From Photorhabdus asymbiotica (GTDB lineage Bacteria; Pseudomonadota; Gammaproteobacteria; Enterobacterales; Enterobacteriaceae): 64,000 nucleotides of DNA. How positions within the stretch are numbered: position 1 is the first letter of the stretch; each line of letters starts with the position of its first letter. The translations under genes and the position numbers were made by a program. The stretch covers positions 620,001 through 684,000 of the forward strand of contig NZ_RBLJ01000001.1 of NCBI RefSeq assembly GCF_003634575.1, written 5' to 3'. Below the pieces are notes generated by a model, which worked only from the letters and a program-made list of their open reading frames with translations, ran no database searches and was not told where the DNA came from. Shown here piece after piece: positions 8,489 to 20,908 of this stretch.

Positions 8489-8861
8489 TATTGATCTCAT
8501 ATATCATAAGTTTTATTTAATATTAATATTACCTGTAGTGGTAATAGTCGTTATAAAATAAAGCGACTATTACTTAAACAAATAAAGCTCATCATCTTAT
8601 CACTACTGAATATTTGACCATTCAGCAATGTCCTGTTTCTATAACTGCCTCTTGTCATCCCTTATTAAAATAATTGACATGCAAGAATCATAGAAGAGAT
8701 CTGGATTAAATACAGCGAAAACGGGTCATTCTTGATTAAGAATTGTTGAGGTAAACGGTGATATAAAACAAAGCAAAGATGAACTCGGAGAATAAACCAT
8801 GTCACAAAAGCCGCTTTTATAAAGCAACTTCTGTAACATGATTTTACTCTGATATCAAAAA
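8489..8861. other. Spacer with two hairpins (373 bp)
   Basis: It contains a 10-bp perfect stem, GTAATAGTCG (8541-8550) with CGACTATTAC (8564-8573), probably ending the upstream membrane-protein transcript. It also contains the amiD terminator at 8805-8828. I see nothing else. Confidence 0.6.
8805..8828 (-). terminator. Terminator of amiD
   Basis: The minus-strand RNA GTTGCTTT-ATA-AAAGCGGC forms an 8-bp stem (two G-U pairs) followed by TTTT. It lies 34 nt after the amiD stop. Confidence 0.6.
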
Positions 8862-9689
8862 CTATCCTTTATACTTCTCAACCAATGCCGAAGCTATCGA
8901 CTCAGTTTGCGCATCAGGATTACCACTAATGTCATCTGGTCTAAAATGCATCTGGAATGCACTGATTGTTCTACGAGTATCTTCATCAAGTACACCTGTT
9001 TGTGGAATGGTATAGCCATATTTCTCTAATGTTTTCTGTATTAACTCAACAGAAGCCATTTCATTCCATTTCCTGCCAGCCATATATTTTTCAACGGTGA
9101 CATCATCAGGCCATGCACCAATACCTTGTTCGGCCAATTCCTTCCAAGGGAAATCTTTACCTGGATCATACTTTCTCAGAGGAGCAATATCACTGTGACC
9201 AATGACATTTTGAGGTTCAATGTTATAGCGCTGGATAATATCTTTCGCCATACGCGTTAATAGATCGATCTGCCGCTCATTGAATGGATACCACTCTTTC
9301 TCAAGTAACCTTTCTGTAAATCCTTTATTAACAATTTCGATTCCAATAGAGGTGTCATTCAAATCCTTCCGACCATTCCATGCACTCACACCCGCATGCC
9401 ATGCCCTTTTATCTTCAGGAACCAATTCCAAAACGACAGGCTTCCCTTTCGCATGCTTCGGCAATGAAGGAATCAAATAATGGGCACTGACACCGCCCTG
9501 AGTTAATATACGCAAAGAATCTTCATCGTTGACAGCAGTATAGTGAAATACCAAAAACCTTATTCTGTCATTCTGACTTTTTGAAGGAAAAGCGCTATCA
9601 ACTTGATAAGTGCCCCTATCTTCCAAGTGATGCTGGCTAGAACACCCCGCCAATAACATCAATAAGCTAACCAATATGATCTTCTTCAT
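8862..9689 (-). CDS. amiD: N-acetylmuramoyl-L-alanine amidase AmiD (lipoprotein)
   Basis: A zinc amidase that cleaves the MurNAc-L-Ala bond of peptidoglycan and anhydro-muropeptides, anchored to the outer membrane. The lipobox LLAGC puts the lipidated cysteine at residue 16. The Amidase_2 domain follows (FLVFHYTA with His49 as a zinc ligand, and GHSDIAPLRKYDPG carrying the second His and Asp). A C-terminal PG-binding-type domain lies at about residues 205-270. Its 275 residues match the family. It stands alone, with its own terminator. Confidence 0.9.
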   Translation of the reverse strand: MKKIILVSLLMLLAGCSSQHHLEDRGTYQVDSAFPSKSQNDRIRFLVFHYTAVNDEDSLRILTQGGVSAHYLIPSLPKHAKGKPVVLELVPEDKRAWHAGVSAWNGRKDLNDTSIGIEIVNKGFTERLLEKEWYPFNERQIDLLTRMAKDIIQRYNIEPQNVIGHSDIAPLRKYDPGKDFPWKELAEQGIGAWPDDVTVEKYMAGRKWNEMASVELIQKTLEKYGYTIPQTGVLDEDTRRTISAFQMHFRPDDISGNPDAQTESIASALVEKYKG

Positions 9690-9821
9690 AATCTCCTTGT
9701 CCCACCTATTAATTTAAAACGAGATAATAACACAAATAAATCAAATGAATACAAAATAAAATTTATATTTTGTATGATTTTTTTATGAAATCATTAGCTT
9801 CTTTTTTGATATAGAACACCA

Positions 9822-9866
9822 AGAAAAATGCCTTATTACCATAATTTCAATGGCAATAAGGCATAA
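9822..9866 (-). terminator. Terminator of the alanine/sodium symporter gene
   Basis: On the minus strand ATGCCTTATTGCC pairs with GGTAATAAGGCAT (9828-9864) and is followed by TTTTTCTT. It lies about 80 nt after the symporter stop. Confidence 0.72.
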
Positions 9867-9942
9867 ACAATAAGCAAAACGTGAAAGGCAATCAGAGTCT
9901 ACATCATTAAATAATATTAACTATATCCTCTGTTCCGGTATT

Positions 9943-11406
9943 TCACTCGTGACCAGTCACTTGATTTGATCGGGCACGACTTGCCGTTTCTTCCCAAATA
10001 CCAACTTCGACTTTTTGCTGAATCTCAGGATATTGATTAATATCAAACGTCGGTAGTTTCCCAGCACGTCTCTGCTGGTTATAATCTTTCGCAAGCTTAA
10101 ATGCGACGCCAGAAAGCAGCAAAATAGCGGTCAGATTAGTGATTGCCATCAATGCCATAGACAAATCAGCCATTTTCCAAACTAAAGGCACTTCAGCCAA
10201 TGCACCAAACATCACCATACCTAAGGCCGCCAGACGGAGAACGAACAAGCCCGCAGTGTGATTACGTTCAAGGAAAACAATATTACTTTCCGCATAAGCA
10301 TAATTCGCAATGATTGATGTGAAAGCGAAAAAGAAGATAGCTAAAGCGATAAACTCAGCCCCCCAATCGCCTACTGCTGAAGATAATGCTCGCTGAGTCA
10401 GCTCTATTCCGCTTATTCCTGAAATATTGCCATCAAGCACACCCGATGAAAGGATAATGACAGCGGTAGCACTACAGATAACAATAGTATCCATAAAAAC
10501 GCCCAGCATTTGTACATACCCTTGGGATGCTGGATGAGGAGGATACGGAGAAGCCGATGCCGCCGCATTAGGTGCTGACCCCATCCCGGCTTCATTCGAA
10601 AACAATCCACGTTGAACACCCTGCGTCATCGCCTGAGCAACACCATAACCAACGGTTCCTGCAACAGCTTCCTGTAAGCCAAACGCACATTTGAAGATCA
10701 ATGCAAAAACTTCTGGCATGCGTTCAAAGTTATGGCCAACGACCCAAAACGCCAAGATTAGATAAGCAGTCGCCATAAAAGGAACAACCAGCTCCGCAAC
10801 TCTGGCAATAGAACGTAAACCACCAAAAATAATGATCCCGCTCAAGATAACTAATCCAATACCGACATATAATGGACTAAAATTAAAGGCAAAAACCGCA
10901 GCCTGGACAATTGAATTTGCCTGAACAGCATTAAATACCAGACCAAAAGCAATAATAAGGAATATGGAGAACAGAACCCCCATCCAGCGTGCCTTAAGCC
11001 CTTTTTCCATATAATAGGCTGGGCCACCGCGGTAATTCCCTTTATCGTCTTTTGTCTTGTACAGCTGAGCAAGTGTACTCTCTATAAAAGAAGTCGCCAT
11101 CCCAATCAGAGCAACAACCCACATCCAGAAAATGGCACCGGGCCCACCAGCCGTTAAAGCGATCGCCACACCAGTGAGATTACCTGTACCTACTCGCGCC
11201 GCTAAACTGGTACATAGGGCTTGAAATGATGAAATACCTGCACTGTCAGATTTTTTACTGTTTTTCAATACCGAAAACATATGCCCAAAATGGCGGATCT
11301 GTATAAACCCCGAACGTATAGTGAAGTAAGCACCAGCCCCAAGAAGAAGATAAATCAACACGGAGCCCCAAAGGATGTTGTTAAAAAAGTTAATTAGTTC
11401 CGTCAA
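9943..11406 (-). CDS. Sodium:alanine symporter, AGCS family (YaaJ/AlsT-like)
   Basis: A 487-residue inner-membrane transporter with about 11 helices that couples uptake of alanine or glycine to Na+ (or H+). AGCS signatures are clear: ALCTSLAARVGTGNLTGVA, GGPGAIFWMWVVALIGM, YRGGPAYYMEKGL and QGVQRGLFSNEAGMGSAPNA. The start is TTG at 11406, supported by AAGGGG 10 nt upstream and the usual short N-terminus before the first helix. It is monocistronic with a terminator downstream. The long region upstream carries no gene. Confidence 0.88.
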   Translation of the reverse strand: MTELINFFNNILWGSVLIYLLLGAGAYFTIRSGFIQIRHFGHMFSVLKNSKKSDSAGISSFQALCTSLAARVGTGNLTGVAIALTAGGPGAIFWMWVVALIGMATSFIESTLAQLYKTKDDKGNYRGGPAYYMEKGLKARWMGVLFSIFLIIAFGLVFNAVQANSIVQAAVFAFNFSPLYVGIGLVILSGIIIFGGLRSIARVAELVVPFMATAYLILAFWVVGHNFERMPEVFALIFKCAFGLQEAVAGTVGYGVAQAMTQGVQRGLFSNEAGMGSAPNAAASASPYPPHPASQGYVQMLGVFMDTIVICSATAVIILSSGVLDGNISGISGIELTQRALSSAVGDWGAEFIALAIFFFAFTSIIANYAYAESNIVFLERNHTAGLFVLRLAALGMVMFGALAEVPLVWKMADLSMALMAITNLTAILLLSGVAFKLAKDYNQQRRAGKLPTFDINQYPEIQQKVEVGIWEETASRARSNQVTGHE

Positions 11407-13083
11407 GATATTTTTCCCCTTATAATTAGCAAACCTAGTCTGACCATAAAATCGTATCCGGCAGAATTCATTGCGCTTAATATGCCTTTATAATTAAACA
11501 AGTAACACAATGCCGTATAAAAAGAACACAGAGATACTGGTCAGAAAAACACTATGAATGTAACACAAGTTTGAAATTGATGTGTAATGTTTACTGACCT
11601 TTTTACATTATTCATCAGATTAAATGAATGTTTGACGTACTGCTCTTGACTGATAGTTAATAGATCATGTCATTCAATCGACTATTGTCCGTCAGTAACT
11701 TCTATACATTCATTAGCTATACCACTTACCTATGATTCGCAACAAACTCCATATATGAAACTCATTGCTCCATTCCACACAGGTAAAACGAGTTGTACCA
11801 ATGAATCGCTTGTTAATTAGATCAACAAGCAATCAATATCAAGAAAAAAGATTCAGAAATAAGAGATAGTGATTAATTTTGTGAGCAGATTATCAGCTTT
11901 AAGAAAAAAATCGTAATTAATTGTGAAGAATTTCACATAATGACAGTCATCATATAAAACAATAAAAAAATCAAAAAGATAACTCATCAGTTCTTATCAG
12001 ATTACAACGAAATGTCAACGCCATAATACTAATGTAGGAAATATCATCTCAATGAATAGCATGACATTCAAGAAACTAATAAACGGGTAAACTTGTACCA
12101 CCTCTTCACCGCCACCCCGTAAAAGCACAAAAATAAATTATATTTTTCTTTTGGTTATTTGCATTAAGGAATTATTAATATTAAAAATTTTATAACAAAT
12201 ACTCACTCTCTTTATCTGGTTACAATTAATACATTGTCTGCTTACTTTTCAACTTCCTGAGTATCTTTAAATATATATACCCAATATCTCCTACTACGGT
12301 ATTTTCTGTAATATTATTGTATAATATTCCTACAGTCATATTAAAATTAAATTACAATAGAATTAGCATCACAAAATATTTCTTACAAAAAATACTGACT
12401 GCTCCCTGGTTAGCTCTTAGAAATAAATAACATTTATCTCACAATTTTCCGATTGCATAAGTAGAAATTTAATTTTTTGCCAGATAGATTGAATACTTTA
12501 TAAAATTCACAAAAAATTTACCTGACGAACAGCAGAAGTCAACTGAGACTAGATATATCGCAGACTAAAACCATGACAATAATATCCTTACCTTAAGCTT
12601 TCCTAAGACTGAGCAACTACAAATGACCGCACTTTATAAATCACAAGTATGGAGTTCAACAACCCCCTCCTACCGAGATAATTTAATCAAAATCACGACA
12701 ACCATCTGTTACAACAACCATTTTTCCTTCAAGCATCAAAATTTCCCTAAACTAATATTTACACGATTAATTACAAGCTTATCAGCCAGTGAAAACGCAC
12801 ATTTGACCCGACCATACATAATCATAACCAATATTTTCTTCACACTGTTTTAATATAACGAATTAATTACAATATGATATAATTTCAATTTGAAATCATA
12901 TTTGTAAAAAATATGAAAAAACTTCTCTTATATGCAACATAAGACTGGATCTTTTATTATCTACTGCTAATATTTTCATTTGTTATCTTTTACAAAAAAA
13001 ATATGTCTATAAAGTTAATATTGCGTAAATATCTCACTTTTATTCTGAATACATAATTTAAACAATATACGTTGAGGTTATGA
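11407..13083. other. Gene-poor AT-rich stretch of about 1.7 kb
   Basis: This is the longest non-coding stretch in the window. No open frame longer than about 76 codons occurs, and none resembles a known protein. I see no tRNA, CRISPR, IS ends or ERIC copy. The right end leads directly into an integrase N-terminal remnant, so the stretch may be scarred DNA left by a lost prophage or island. Confidence 0.5.
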
Positions 13084-13272
13084 ATGATGTTAAGAAGAAA
13101 AAGGAAGAATCCCACAGATAACAATTTACCTATAAGAGTCTATCGTGGGAGATCTAAATATGAATATCACCCTCCATCAGGAGGTTCAATATCCATTTGC
13201 TGTTTAAGTTCACCATTATCTGTCGTTTGGGAGGAATATGAAAAAATTCTTAATAAGGAAAATAATAACTAA
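13084..13272 (+). pseudogene. Remnant of a phage-type tyrosine integrase (N-terminal part)
   Basis: This 62-codon frame resembles only the N-terminal arm-binding part of some phage integrases: RKRKNPTDNNLPIRVYRG, then YEYHPPSGGSISICCLSSP, then VVWEEYEKI. These proteins normally exceed 300 residues, but here a stop follows at once and no catalytic domain (RHR-Y) appears downstream. A GAGG lies 6 nt before the start, so a short peptide could still be made. A terminator-like hairpin follows. The family call is from memory of the motif and not from a search. Confidence 0.5.
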
Positions 13273-13325
13273 ATAATAAAATTTCGAATATTACACAGTA
13301 AGTATTATATTTACAGTTATAAAAA

Positions 13326-13358
13326 CAGCGGGAGAACACACTCCCGTTAGCGGTTTTT
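13326..13358 (+). terminator. Terminator-like hairpin after the integrase remnant
   Basis: GCGGGAG-AACACA-CTCCCG is followed by TTAGCGGTTTTT. The upstream AAAAAC can pair with the downstream GTTTTT, extending the stem. Confidence 0.5.
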
Positions 13359-13620
13359 ACCTAATCACGCCCATCATAAAGATTTTTACAAACTATTAAA
13401 TTAATTATCTAGTTATAACTTCTGTAATCGACCTAATTGCTCATCAGGAAATCTGAAATAAAAATGACTATTCGAACTATAGCCTGGGAACACCTTACTG
13501 ATGATAATCCAATCAAATCTGTGCAAATTGGAAATAATTCACGATAAGCTATTCAAGATAGATAGCGTTCTACCACCAAGATGGCTCTGGACAGTCCGTT
13601 AATCAGTAAACAAGGAATCT

Positions 13621-13743
13621 ATGAATTTAGGTCAGCAGGTTTTTTCCTGTCCATATGAAGTCATACACACAGCTACAGTACCATTCCAGCATAAACGGGA
13701 ACATACCGTAGCAAGGGTTATAAAGAAGAAGAAAAAACAATAG
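13621..13743 (+). CDS. Possible small protein, 40 residues
   Basis: A short frame with AAGGA 7 nt before the ATG. The product begins MNLGQQVFSCPY and ends in a basic run, VARVIKKKKKQ. I do not recognise it. The good ribosome-binding site argues for a gene; the short length and the decayed surroundings argue against. It may be a remnant of the same lost element as the integrase piece. Confidence 0.25.
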   Translation: MNLGQQVFSCPYEVIHTATVPFQHKREHTVARVIKKKKKQ

Positions 13744-13783
13744 GTAAGAAAATAACTAACCGTAACTTACAAAATTTTGCAAG

Positions 13784-14191
13784 CTACTGGACCAAAGTCG
13801 CCGCCTTAAAAATATACTCTTTGAAAAGCAGCGCCAGCGCCGCCGCAACAATAAACCATTGAAGGCGATCAAATTTACCTTCAAGTTTATCAAAACGTTT
13901 GTCAACAGATTCGAAGCGCTTATCAATAAATTCGAATCGTTGGTTAATAACCTCAAATTGTTTGTTCACAGACTCAAATTGTTTATTCACAGACTCGAAT
14001 TGCTTATTCACAGACTCGAACCGCTGGTCAATATCAGATCTCAGTGACGCGAAGGAAACCTCATTCTCACGGCGTAAATTATCAACACTTTCCTGAGTCG
14101 CAAGATGTTGCATATTCTGCCCACGATGCAAAAGAGCGTTCAGAACATCACTGGTATTAAATTCTATTTTTTTATCATTTGAATCACTCAT
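13784..14191 (-). CDS. Heptad-repeat coiled-coil protein with C-terminal membrane anchor
   Basis: A 135-residue protein in three parts: a soluble N-terminus (1-57); seven to eight consecutive heptads of the type (Q/R)FESVNK from about residue 57 to 110; and one hydrophobic segment (WFIVAAALALLF, about 112-123) with a short tail. The heptads predict a parallel coiled coil anchored in the membrane. The layout recalls DUF1640/Bdr-like proteins, but I cannot assign a function. The heptads are encoded by near-identical 21-bp units, so copy number can change. A GGGGGT precedes the start at 14191. It lies next to icd and the integrase remnant. Confidence 0.75.
   Translation of the reverse strand: MSDSNDKKIEFNTSDVLNALLHRGQNMQHLATQESVDNLRRENEVSFASLRSDIDQRFESVNKQFESVNKQFESVNKQFEVINQRFEFIDKRFESVDKRFDKLEGKFDRLQWFIVAAALALLFKEYIFKAATLVQ
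13865..14020 (-). repeat. 21-bp intragenic tandem repeats
   Basis: The heptad region of the coiled-coil gene consists of about seven 21-bp units. Three adjacent units (TTCACAGACTC-centred) are almost identical and the outer ones have diverged. Confidence 0.8.
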
Positions 14192-14270
14192 CTTACCCCC
14201 ATATCAAACAGAACAAACATTAACCTCATTATACACCCTGCCATACATGAGTTGCAAAATTTGAAACATT

Positions 14271-14303
14271 CATCCCCCACAGAAGCATTAGCTACCGTGG
14301 AGG
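14271..14303 (-). terminator. Candidate terminator of icd
   Basis: Minus-strand CCTCCAC pairs with GTGGGGG around an inner GTAGC/GCTTC stem, about 20 nt past the icd stop. The U-tract is poor, so efficiency is doubtful. Confidence 0.4.
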
Positions 14304-14320
14304 AATCAGCAAATTTCAGA

Positions 14321-15574
14321 TTACATATGCTGGATAATAGCGTCGCCAAATTCGCTACATTTCAACAGCTTAGCACCTTCCATCAGACGCTCGAAATCAT
14401 AAGTCACCGTCTTAGCCGCAATCGCACCTTCCATACCTTTAACAATCAGATCTGCGGCTTCTGTCCAACCCATATGACGTAACATCATTTCAGCGGAAAG
14501 AATAACTGAACCTGGGTTCACTTTATCCTGGCCGGCATATTTTGGTGCTGTGCCATGAGTTGCCTCAAACAAAGCACATTCATCACCGATGTTTGCGCCC
14601 GGAGCGATACCAATACCACCTACCTGAGCAGCCAACGCATCAGAAATATAGTCGCCATTTAGGTTCATACAAGCAATAACGTCATACTCAGCAGGGCGCA
14701 GCAGAATCTGTTGCAGGAAAGCATCTGCAATCACATCTTTGACAATGATCTCTTTACCATTTTTCGGGTTGTTAATTTTCACCCAAGGCCCGCCATCGAG
14801 CAATTCACCGCCAAACTCTTCACGAGCTAGCTGATAACCCCAGTCTTTAAAAGCGCCTTCGGTGAATTTCATAATGTTGCCTTTATGAACCAGAGTTACA
14901 GATTCACGGTCATTATCAATTGCGTATTCGATAGCAGCACGAACTAGACGTTTAGTGCCTTCTTCAGAGCATGGTTTCACACCAATACCACACTGTTGTG
15001 GAAAACGGATTTTACTCACACCCATTTCATCTTGCAGGAATTTGATTACTTTATCTGCTTCGGCAGAACCCGCTTTCCATTCAATACCTGCGTAAATATC
15101 TTCAGCGTTTTCACGGAAAATCACCATATCCGTCAACTCAGGTTGTTTAACCGGGCTTGGCGTTCCCTGGTAGTAACGAACTGGACGGAGACAAACATAC
15201 AGATCTAATTGTTGACGCAATGCCACGTTCAAAGAACGGATACCACCACCAACTGGTGTCGTCAGAGGACCTTTGATAGCGACGCGGTATTCACGGATCA
15301 GATCCAGTGTTTCATCCGGCAACCAAACATCTTTGCCGTATACATGAGTAGATTTTTCACCCGTATAGATTTCCATCCAAGAAATTTTACGCTCACCCTG
15401 ATAGGCTGTCTGAACCGCTGCATCGACAACTTTCAACATCGCAGGGGTAACATCGACACCAATCCCATCCCCTTCGATATAAGGGATGACCGGGTTATTC
15501 GGAACAACCAGTTTACCTTTAGCGTCGACTGTTATTTTTTTACCTTCCGCCGGAATAACTACTTTGCTTTCCAT
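14321..15574 (-). CDS. icd: NADP-dependent isocitrate dehydrogenase
   Basis: A TCA-cycle enzyme converting isocitrate to 2-oxoglutarate with NADPH, in the cytosol. The 417 residues match E. coli Icd almost end to end. The regulatory and substrate-binding Ser114 lies in [20 protein letters not shown], the site that AceK kinase/phosphatase modifies in relatives. [20 protein letters not shown] and the NADP-binding [13 protein letters not shown] are present. The start has AGGAGAGG upstream. It is divergent from rluE, as in E. coli. The icd 3' end is a known phage attachment target in E. coli (e14, phage 21), and an integrase remnant lies 1 kb away. Confidence 0.97.
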   Translation of the reverse strand: MESKVVIPAEGKKITVDAKGKLVVPNNPVIPYIEGDGIGVDVTPAMLKVVDAAVQTAYQGERKISWMEIYTGEKSTHVYGKDVWLPDETLDLIREYRVAIKGPLTTPVGGGIRSLNVALRQQLDLYVCLRPVRYYQGTPSPVKQPELTDMVIFRENAEDIYAGIEWKAGSAEADKVIKFLQDEMGVSKIRFPQQCGIGVKPCSEEGTKRLVRAAIEYAIDNDRESVTLVHKGNIMKFTEGAFKDWGYQLAREEFGGELLDGGPWVKINNPKNGKEIIVKDVIADAFLQQILLRPAEYDVIACMNLNGDYISDALAAQVGGIGIAPGANIGDECALFEATHGTAPKYAGQDKVNPGSVILSAEMMLRHMGWTEAADLIVKGMEGAIAAKTVTYDFERLMEGAKLLKCSEFGDAIIQHM

Positions 15575-15710
15575 TAACCTCTCCTTTCAAGTAAGCGTAA
15601 TGCCTTGTTAATTTTTTGTAAGGGACGTGTCAATACTACTTGAATATTCTACGAACGCCAATCAATAGCAGACTAATGTATAATATCTCTCCCTTTTTGC
15701 TCAGTGACCT

Positions 15711-16343
15711 ATGATGACAAATTTCCCTGTTAAAAAACACAAACTTAACCAATTCGGCCAAAGAAAAATATCAAATTCTGTCAAAAAACTAACAGGACCT
15801 CGCCGGGTGCTGATATTTAACAAACCTTACGATGTCTTACCCCAGTTTACCGATGACATGGGCAGAACAACGCTGAAAGATTTTATCCCGTTTTCTGATG
15901 TTTACGCTGCCGGGCGTTTGGATCGTGATAGTGAAGGATTATTAATTTTAACGAATGACGGTAAACTGCAAGCACAATTAACCCAACCGGGTAAAAAAAC
16001 TGCTAAGGTTTATTATGTTCAAGTTGAAGGGGTTCCAGATGAAGAATCGCTCGATAAACTGCGCAAAGGCATCATCCTAAAAGATGGGCTTACTCTACCC
16101 GCAGGTGTCGAATTAGTTAATGAACCAACCTGGCTCTGGGTTCGTCATCCACCTATTCGTGAACGTAAAAGTATTCCAGTAAGTTGGTTAAAAATAACAC
16201 TTTACGAAGGTCGAAACCGTCAAGTGCGCAGAATGACTGCTCATATTGGTTTCCCTACGCTTCGACTAATTCGCTTTAGCATGGGAACTTTACAATTAGG
16301 CGAGATAAAACCCGGTGAATGGAAGGAGATCAATGTTGTTTAG
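15711..16343 (+). CDS. rluE: 23S rRNA pseudouridine(2457) synthase RluE
   Basis: A stand-alone RsuA/RluE-type pseudouridine synthase of 210 residues acting on 23S rRNA U2457. The catalytic motif [19 protein letters not shown] (Asp in GRLDRDSEG) is intact, as are [11 protein letters not shown] at the front and [11 protein letters not shown] near the end. The basic N-terminus (about 30 residues) lacks an S4 domain, as expected for RluE. The last 11 bases overlap the nudJ start, so the two are translationally coupled. Confidence 0.92.
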   Translation: MMTNFPVKKHKLNQFGQRKISNSVKKLTGPRRVLIFNKPYDVLPQFTDDMGRTTLKDFIPFSDVYAAGRLDRDSEGLLILTNDGKLQAQLTQPGKKTAKVYYVQVEGVPDEESLDKLRKGIILKDGLTLPAGVELVNEPTWLWVRHPPIRERKSIPVSWLKITLYEGRNRQVRRMTAHIGFPTLRLIRFSMGTLQLGEIKPGEWKEINVV

Positions 16344-16785
16344 CCCTCATGTCACAGTTGCTTGTGTCGTCCATGCTCAGAATAAATTTCTGGTAGTTGA
16401 AGAGACAATTAATGGAAAAGCATTATGGAATCAACCGGCTGGTCATCTTGAAGCTGATGAAACATTATTACAGGCGGCAGAACGTGAATTATGGGAAGAA
16501 GCGGGTATCCGAGCTAAGCCCCAAGCGTTGCTGAAAATTCATCAGTGGGTTGCACCAGACAATACAGCATTCATCCGTTTTTTATTTCTGGTTGAAATGG
16601 AACAACAAATAGCAACCAATCCACAGGACAGTGATATTGACTGCTGTCACTGGGTTACGGCAGAACAAATACTAAACAGCACCTGTCTTCGCTCTCCACT
16701 TGTTGCAGAAAGTATCCGCTGTTATCTGCAAAACAAAAAACATCCTCTTACGATACTGGATAACTATGCCGCTTCGTTCAATTAA
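16333..16785 (+). CDS. nudJ: Nudix phosphatase NudJ
   Basis: A Nudix hydrolase that dephosphorylates thiamine pyrophosphate/HMP-PP and nucleoside di- and triphosphates in E. coli. The Nudix box is complete ([20 protein letters not shown] then AGI). The ATG at 16333 has AAGGAGA just upstream and overlaps the end of rluE. 150 residues, as expected. It precedes mnmA in the conserved rluE-nudJ-mnmA-hflD-purB series. Confidence 0.9.
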   Translation: MLFSPHVTVACVVHAQNKFLVVEETINGKALWNQPAGHLEADETLLQAAERELWEEAGIRAKPQALLKIHQWVAPDNTAFIRFLFLVEMEQQIATNPQDSDIDCCHWVTAEQILNSTCLRSPLVAESIRCYLQNKKHPLTILDNYAASFN

Positions 16786-16869
16786 CAGCAAAACAGTCAT
16801 GTGCTTGATGCACCCTTGCTTGCAACGTGTTAAAGTACTGCGCTTGTTTTTTTCTCCAGTGAGATTCCC

Positions 16870-17973
16870 ATGTCAGATAACAGCCAGAAAAAAGTCATTG
16901 TCGGCATGTCCGGCGGTGTAGATTCCTCCGTTTCCGCATACCTATTACAACAACAAGGTTATCAAGTGGCTGGCTTGTTCATGAAGAATTGGGAAGAGGA
17001 TGATAATGAGGAATACTGTTCAGCGGCAACTGATCTAGCTGATGCTCAATCTGTTTGCGATAAACTGGATATTGAACTTCATACCGTCAATTTTGCTGCT
17101 GAATACTGGGATAATGTCTTTGAGCATTTCCTTTCTGAATATAAAGCGGGCAGAACCCCTAACCCAGATATTCTGTGCAACAAAGAAATTAAGTTTAAAG
17201 CGTTTCTGGAATTCGCCGCTGAAGATTTAGGGGCAGATTATATCGCTACAGGTCATTATGTCCGCCGCAAGGATATTAACGGAAAAAGCCAGTTACTGCG
17301 TGGACTCGACAATAATAAAGACCAAAGCTACTTCTTATACACCTTGAACCACCAACAAATCGCTCAAAGCCTGTTTCCTGTTGGTGAACTAGAAAAGCCG
17401 GAAGTTCGCCGCATTGCTGAAAAAATCGGTTTGGTGACAGCAAAGAAAAAAGATTCTACCGGTATCTGTTTTATTGGAGAACGCAAGTTCCGTGATTTCC
17501 TTGGCCGTTATTTACCCGCCAAACCTGGCCCCATTGTTACTGTAGATGGAAAAAATCTCGGTGAGCATCAAGGACTGATGTACCATACACTTGGTCAACG
17601 TAAAGGTCTGGGAATCGGTGGTACAAAGGACGGCAACGAAGAGCCGTGGTATGTAATAGATAAAGATATTCAGAATAATATTCTGATAGTAGCGCAGGGA
17701 CATGAACACCCTAGCCTGATGTCTACCGGCCTTATTGCCCAACAGCTTCACTGGGTAGACAAACAACCATTAACTGAAGAAATCCATTGTGTAGTCAAAA
17801 CACGCTATCGTCAGCAAGATATTCCTTGCACTGTCACACCAATAAACGAAGATAAAATAAAAGTACGTTTTGCTAACCCTGTCGCCGCAGTCACACCTGG
17901 CCAATCAGCTGTCTTTTATCAGGGTGAAATCTGTCTAGGTGGTGGCGTGATTGAACAACGTTTACAGGAGTAA
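16870..17973 (+). CDS. mnmA: tRNA-specific 2-thiouridylase MnmA
   Basis: It makes the 2-thio group of U34 in tRNA Lys, Glu and Gln, taking sulfur from the TusE relay. The PP-loop SGGVDSS is at residues 14-20. The two catalytic cysteines are Cys103 ([11 protein letters not shown]) and Cys200 ([10 protein letters not shown]). The C-terminal domains end with the usual [11 protein letters not shown]. 367 residues. The next gene, hflD, starts 2 nt after the stop. Confidence 0.96.
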   Translation: MSDNSQKKVIVGMSGGVDSSVSAYLLQQQGYQVAGLFMKNWEEDDNEEYCSAATDLADAQSVCDKLDIELHTVNFAAEYWDNVFEHFLSEYKAGRTPNPDILCNKEIKFKAFLEFAAEDLGADYIATGHYVRRKDINGKSQLLRGLDNNKDQSYFLYTLNHQQIAQSLFPVGELEKPEVRRIAEKIGLVTAKKKDSTGICFIGERKFRDFLGRYLPAKPGPIVTVDGKNLGEHQGLMYHTLGQRKGLGIGGTKDGNEEPWYVIDKDIQNNILIVAQGHEHPSLMSTGLIAQQLHWVDKQPLTEEIHCVVKTRYRQQDIPCTVTPINEDKIKVRFANPVAAVTPGQSAVFYQGEICLGGGVIEQRLQE

Positions 17974-17975
17974 TT

Positions 17976-19996
<2,021 letters not shown>

Positions 19997-20007
19997 TTAA
20001 TATTTCA

Positions 20008-20034
20008 CAGGTGGATAAAATATCCACCTGTTTT
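20008..20034 (+). terminator. Terminator of the rluE-purB operon
   Basis: CAGGTGGATA-AAA-TATCCACCTG is a perfect 10-bp stem followed by TTTT, 12 nt after the purB stop. Confidence 0.85.
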
Positions 20035-20116
20035 CCTCATTTATATAAACCAATCCCAAACACATATTAAAGTTATATTCTATATTTCCACTTAGCGACT
20101 TGCTGTTACATATCCA

Positions 20117-20152
20117 TGTATCTAACATGTTTAGCGAAGTCCATTGTATTGA
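20117..20152 (+). promoter_or_regulatory. Candidate autoregulatory PhoP box and -10 of phoPQ
   Basis: TGTATC-TAACA-TGTTTA (20117-20133) matches the PhoP direct-repeat consensus at 10 of 12 positions. A -10-like TATTGA starts at 20147, 13 bp further. The phoP ATG is about 90 bp beyond. It is consistent with the PhoP autoregulation known in Salmonella and E. coli. Confidence 0.5.
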
Positions 20153-20239
20153 ATTTTTTGCTGGCAATTTTGTCTATATAAACAGTCTTAATGAGCTGAT
20201 TATCGTATATTGCTTGCTGGAGTTTAGAAGGAATATTCC

Positions 20240-20908
20240 ATGCGGATATTGATTGTTGAAGACAACATGTTACTACGCCACCATTTGACGGTACAACTTC
20301 GTGACACAGGTCATCTGGTTGACGCTGCCGCAAATGCTAAAGAAGCTGATTACTATCTGGCAGAGAGCGAACCAGATATCGCTATTGTTGACCTTGGTTT
20401 GCCTGGAGAAGACGGTTTAAGTCTGATCCGTCGCTGGCGCCAGAAAGATGAGAAACTCCCTATTCTTGTTCTAACCGCCCGTGAAAGTTGGCAGGAAAAA
20501 GTCACCGTTCTTGACGCAGGTGCAGATGACTATGTCACCAAACCATTTCATCTTGAGGAAATTATTGCCCGTATGCAGGCACTCCTGCGCCGTAACAATG
20601 GATTGGTTTCTCAAATTATCGAATTCCCACCTTTCAGAATTGATCTGTCACGCAAGGAATTAACAATTTATGGTGAAAGTGTCAAATTGACGGCTTTTGA
20701 ATATAAAATTGTTGAAATACTGATGTGCAATAGTGACAAAATTGTCACTAAAGAGTCGTTAATGCGTCAACTATATTCCGATGCTGAACTCCGCGAAGGC
20801 CATTCTATTGATGTTTTAATCGGGCGGCTAAGAAAGAAAATACAAGATGTTTGGCCTTATGAAGCTATCGTGACTGTTCGCAGCCAAGGCTATCGCTTTG
20901 ATGTATAA
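20240..20908 (+). CDS. phoP: Response regulator PhoP
   Basis: An OmpR-family regulator that answers low Mg2+, cationic peptides and acid through PhoQ and controls lipid A and peptide-resistance genes. The receiver domain (1-118) has the acidic pocket (VEDN) and phospho-acceptor Asp51 in [11 protein letters not shown]; Lys101 is in TKPF. The winged-helix effector domain follows ([13 protein letters not shown] ... [12 protein letters not shown] ... [10 protein letters not shown]). 222 residues. Its stop overlaps phoQ by 8 nt. Confidence 0.96.
   Translation: MRILIVEDNMLLRHHLTVQLRDTGHLVDAAANAKEADYYLAESEPDIAIVDLGLPGEDGLSLIRRWRQKDEKLPILVLTARESWQEKVTVLDAGADDYVTKPFHLEEIIARMQALLRRNNGLVSQIIEFPPFRIDLSRKELTIYGESVKLTAFEYKIVEILMCNSDKIVTKESLMRQLYSDAELREGHSIDVLIGRLRKKIQDVWPYEAIVTVRSQGYRFDV

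Larger units (their letters stand above)
13273..13783. other. Spacer after the integrase remnant (511 bp)
   Basis: It holds a hairpin with a U-tract near 13326-13358 (GGGAG ... CTCCC ... GGTTTTT), which probably ends the remnant transcript, and one short possible gene at 13621-13743. The remaining frames are broken. Confidence 0.5.

Noticed and set aside
12623..12853. 76-codon open frame in the gene-poor stretch
   Set aside because: No Shine-Dalgarno, Thr/Ile/Asn-rich composition as expected from random AT-rich DNA, and no family resemblance.
13844..14096. Plus-strand open frames with repeated peptides opposite the coiled-coil gene
   Set aside because: They are antisense reflections of the 21-bp repeats in the real minus-strand gene.
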